Assembly: GCA_900546075.1 (NCBI GenBank)
Contig: URBH01000079.1
Location: forward strand, 1-6,774
DNA from: an uncultured Eubacteriales bacterium
Lineage (GTDB): Bacteria > Bacillota > Clostridia > Oscillospirales > Oscillospiraceae
Length of the DNA stretch: 6,774 bases
Direction: 5' to 3'
The position numbers and the translations under genes are program-made. The notes under the pieces were generated by a model. The model was not told where the DNA came from. It searched no databases and worked only from the letters and a program-made list of their open reading frames with translations. Shown here piece after piece: positions 4,484 through 6,774 of this stretch. The first letter of the stretch is position 1, and each line of letters opens with the position of its first letter.

Positions 4484-5368
4484 ATGAAGAAGCTTGTATC
4501 CGTTATCCTGTCCCTGATCATGATTCTGTCCATGACCGCCTGCGCAAGCTCCGGCTCCACCGCCCCCGCCGCGTCTGACGCTCCCACTTTGGCCGGTTCC
4601 GCGGTGCTCACCGGTGTGGAGGATGGCGTGCTTACCGTGGGCATGGAATGTGCCTACGCCCCCTACAACTGGACCCAGATGGACGACTCCAACGGCGCCG
4701 TTCCCATCGCCAACAACCCCGGCACTTACGCCAACGGCTATGACGTCATGATCGCCAAGAAGATCTGCGAGGCCAACGGCTGGGAGCTGGAGATCATGGC
4801 CATTGGCTGGGACGGTCTGGTTCCCGCCCTGAACGCCGGGCAGCTGGACGCCGTCATCGCCGGTCAGTCCATGACCGAGACGCGGCTCCAGGAAGTTGAC
4901 ATGGCCGGCCCCTATTTCTACGCTTCCATCGTCTGCGTCACCCGGAAGGATAGCCCCCTGGCGTCCGCCACCGGCATTTCCCAGCTTTCCGGCTCCTGCA
5001 CCGCCCAGACCGGCACCATCTGGTATGACAGCTGCCTGCCCCAGATCGAGGGCGCTCAGCTGATGCCCGCGTCCGAGACGGCTCCCGCCATGGTCATGGC
5101 CGTCACCTCCGGCACCGTGGACTTTATCTGCACCGACATGCCCACCGCCATGGGCGCCTGCGCCACCTACGACAATCTGGTGATTCTGGACTTCTCCGGA
5201 AGCGAGGACAATTTTAAGGTGGACGCCGGTGAGATCAACATCGGCATCTCCGTGGTCAAGGGCAACACCACTCTGCTGGACGCCATGAACGCGGTTTTAA
5301 GCGAAATGACCGTGGATGACATGAACCAGATCATGAATGACGCGATTGCCGTTCAGCCCGCAATCTGA
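4484..5368 (+). CDS. Amino-acid ABC transporter substrate-binding lipoprotein, probably for lysine
   Basis: This 294-residue lipoprotein is the extracellular binding component of a polar amino-acid ABC importer (SBP family 3). A signal peptide (MKKLVSVILSLIMILSMTAC) ends in a lipobox with the lipidated Cys at 20, followed by a Ser/Ala-rich linker to about residue 45. The two-lobed domain starts at GVLTVGMECAYAPYNW (48-63). R134 in SMTETR and D218 in ICTDMP are the likely carboxylate- and amino-binding residues by family analogy. An insertion of roughly a dozen residues (about 65-83) separates APYNW from NGYDV compared with typical members. The frame stays open upstream to 4349, but the signal peptide fixes the start at 4484; AGAAAGG lies 11 bases upstream. 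The lysine substrate is inferred from the L-box leader, not from the protein. Confidence 0.93.
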   Translation: MKKLVSVILSLIMILSMTACASSGSTAPAASDAPTLAGSAVLTGVEDGVLTVGMECAYAPYNWTQMDDSNGAVPIANNPGTYANGYDVMIAKKICEANGWELEIMAIGWDGLVPALNAGQLDAVIAGQSMTETRLQEVDMAGPYFYASIVCVTRKDSPLASATGISQLSGSCTAQTGTIWYDSCLPQIEGAQLMPASETAPAMVMAVTSGTVDFICTDMPTAMGACATYDNLVILDFSGSEDNFKVDAGEINIGISVVKGNTTLLDAMNAVLSEMTVDDMNQIMNDAIAVQPAI

Positions 5369-5376
5369 GGTGCCTC

Positions 5377-6237
5377 ATGGATAAGCTTGCAAAGCTGACA
5401 GCCGACATCGGCAGGCTCTGGGAAACCTACTCCGGCGCTTACTTTACCGGCATCCGGAACACGTTGGTGTTGGCGGTGGTTGCCACCCTGATCGGCTGCG
5501 TGATCGGCCTGATGTGCGGCATTCTCAACACCATTCCCTACACCCGGCAGGATCCGCCGGTCAAGCGCTTCTTTCTGAAGCTGCTGCGGGCGCTGATCCG
5601 CATTTACGTGGAGGTGTTCCGGGGAACGCCCATGGTGCTGCAGGCGGTGTTCATTTTCTACGGTCTGCCTTACTTCACCGACGGCGCGGTGGCCTTCAGG
5701 GGGATGAGCGGCATCTGGGTGGCGGCCATCATCGTGGTGTCCATCAACACCGGCGCATACATGGCCGAGTCCGTCCGGGGCGGCATCATCTCCATCGACC
5801 CCGGCCAGACCGAGGGCGCGAAGGCCATCGGTATGACCCATGTGCAGACCATGGTGAACGTCATCATGCCCCAGGCGCTGCGGAACATCATCCCCCAGAT
5901 CGGCAACAACTTTATTATCAATATCAAGGATACCTCCGTGATGTTCGTCATCGGCTTCGTGGAATTTTTCGCCACCCACCGGAACATTGTGGGCGTCAAT
6001 CTGCTGTATTTTCCCTCGGCGGTCATTGAGATGGCGGGGTATCTGATGCTGACGCTGGCAGCGTCCTTCCTGCTGCGCCTGCTGGAAAAACGGCTGGACG
6101 GCAGCGACAATTACGAGCTGGTGAGCGCGGACGCCCTCGCCATGAGTGCCGGCACCTATTCCCATCCCAGCCGCAAGACGCCCTTCGACGAGCGCAGCGG
6201 CGAGTTTGGTTCCGGAAGACCGAAAGGAGATTACTAA
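5377..6237 (+). CDS. Amino-acid ABC transporter permease with C-terminal extension
   Basis: This 286-residue integral membrane protein is the permease of the importer, from the His/Glu/Gln/Arg-type family. About five membrane helices are suggested (roughly 27-52, 85-100, 112-132, 186-200 and 215-236). The cytoplasmic EAA loop that contacts the ATPase is clear (EGAKAIG at 146-152, inside 140-176), and EVFRGTPMVLQ (79-89) is a family hallmark. A hydrophilic tail of about 45 residues after the last helix (from about 242) is longer than in most relatives, which end near 220-240; its role is unknown. The ATG at 5377 follows the binding-protein stop by eight bases, with GAGGTG overlapping that stop as ribosome site. 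The homologous half-site permease is not duplicated here, so a homodimer is likely. Confidence 0.94.
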   Translation: MDKLAKLTADIGRLWETYSGAYFTGIRNTLVLAVVATLIGCVIGLMCGILNTIPYTRQDPPVKRFFLKLLRALIRIYVEVFRGTPMVLQAVFIFYGLPYFTDGAVAFRGMSGIWVAAIIVVSINTGAYMAESVRGGIISIDPGQTEGAKAIGMTHVQTMVNVIMPQALRNIIPQIGNNFIINIKDTSVMFVIGFVEFFATHRNIVGVNLLYFPSAVIEMAGYLMLTLAASFLLRLLEKRLDGSDNYELVSADALAMSAGTYSHPSRKTPFDERSGEFGSGRPKGDY

Positions 6238-6238
6238 T

Positions 6239-6774
6239 ATGGAAGACGTGATTTTACAGGTCAACCACCTTTCCAAGTCTTTCGGAAGCCATGAGGTTCT
6301 CCGGGACATCGACTTTACCGTTAATAAAGGCGACGTGACCTCCATCATCGGCGCCTCCGGCTCCGGAAAGAGCACGCTGCTGCGGTGCATCAATCTGCTG
6401 GAAACCCCCACCTCCGGCGAGGTCTGCTACCATGGCAAAAATGTGGCGGGACGGGGCGTCAACGCGGCGGCCTACCGCGCCCATGTGGGCATGGTGTTTC
6501 AGTCCTTTAACCTGTTCAACAATATGACGGTGCTGGAAAATTGCATGGTCGGCCAAATAAAGGTTCTGAAGCGGAGCCGGGAGGAAGCCCGGGCTCACGC
6601 CATGACCTATCTGGAAAAGGTGGGCATGGCGCCCTACATCAACGCAAAGCCCCGGCAGATCTCCGGCGGTCAGAAGCAGCGGGTAGCCATTGCCCGGGCG
6701 CTGGCCATGGATCCGGAGGTGCTGCTGTTCGACGAACCCACCTCCGCGCTGGACCCGGAAATGGTGGGCGAGGT
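6239..6774 (+). CDS. Amino-acid ABC transporter ATP-binding protein (3' end outside window)
   Basis: This is the N-terminal 178 or so residues of the cytoplasmic ATPase that powers the importer; typical full length is about 240-260. Visible motifs are Walker A GASGSGKST (38-46), the Q-loop VFQSFNLF (86-93), the ABC signature ISGGQKQR (141-148), Walker B VLLFDEP (161-167) and the D-loop SALD (169-172). Only the switch His and the C-terminal part are missing, because the frame runs off the right edge. The ATG at 6239 is one base after the permease stop, with AAAGGAGA eight bases upstream lying inside the permease coding end, so the genes are tightly co-translated. The motifs match the GlnQ/HisP group, and all catalytic elements in view are intact. 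Confidence 0.95.
   Translation, partial: MEDVILQVNHLSKSFGSHEVLRDIDFTVNKGDVTSIIGASGSGKSTLLRCINLLETPTSGEVCYHGKNVAGRGVNAAAYRAHVGMVFQSFNLFNNMTVLENCMVGQIKVLKRSREEARAHAMTYLEKVGMAPYINAKPRQISGGQKQRVAIARALAMDPEVLLFDEPTSALDPEMVGE

Overview
The window looks like chromosomal DNA from a GC-rich anaerobic Clostridia member, most likely an Oscillospiraceae/Ruminococcaceae-type gut bacterium. This is inferred from the strong GGAGG-type ribosome binding sites, sigma-A promoters with exact 17-base spacers, L-box and yybP-ykoY-type leader RNAs, and protein families typical of that group. I see no phage genes, transposase, tRNA, rRNA or CRISPR array.

Layout, left to right. (1) 1-161 is a long imperfect palindrome cut by the window edge. 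(2) 198-323 on the minus strand carries a near-consensus promoter and an RNA resembling the manganese-sensing yybP-ykoY riboswitch, aimed at a gene beyond the left edge. (3) 351-1771, minus strand, is a probable operon: a small Cys-rich protein, then azlC and azlD, a branched-chain amino-acid exporter pair. (4) 1801-1910 holds two divergent promoters, one for that operon and one for trxA. (5) trxA (thioredoxin, plus strand) and a DtxR/MntR-type metalloregulator (minus strand) converge on a shared bidirectional terminator. (6) 2821-3800, minus strand, is a translationally coupled pair: a C_GCAxxG_C_C redox-type protein followed by a small papain-like/C39-like protein. Its 5' leader is a chain of five near-adjacent hairpins. 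(7) 4150-6774, plus strand, is a lysine-riboswitch-controlled ABC transporter operon: promoter, L-box aptamer, intrinsic terminator, lipoprotein binding protein, permease and a right-truncated ATPase.

How the parts fit. The right-hand operon is a complete regulatory circuit: lysine binding to the leader should favour the terminator and shut off a transporter whose substrate is therefore inferred to be lysine. The left and middle parts have a thiol and metal flavour (Cys-rich protein, thioredoxin, C_GCAxxG_C_C protein, DtxR regulator, Mn-type riboswitch), but nothing shows that they form one pathway. The most interesting unexplained items are the giant palindrome, whose mismatches are all G-U pairs if it is read as plus-strand RNA, the five-hairpin leader, and the Cys-rich protein that begins the azlCD operon.
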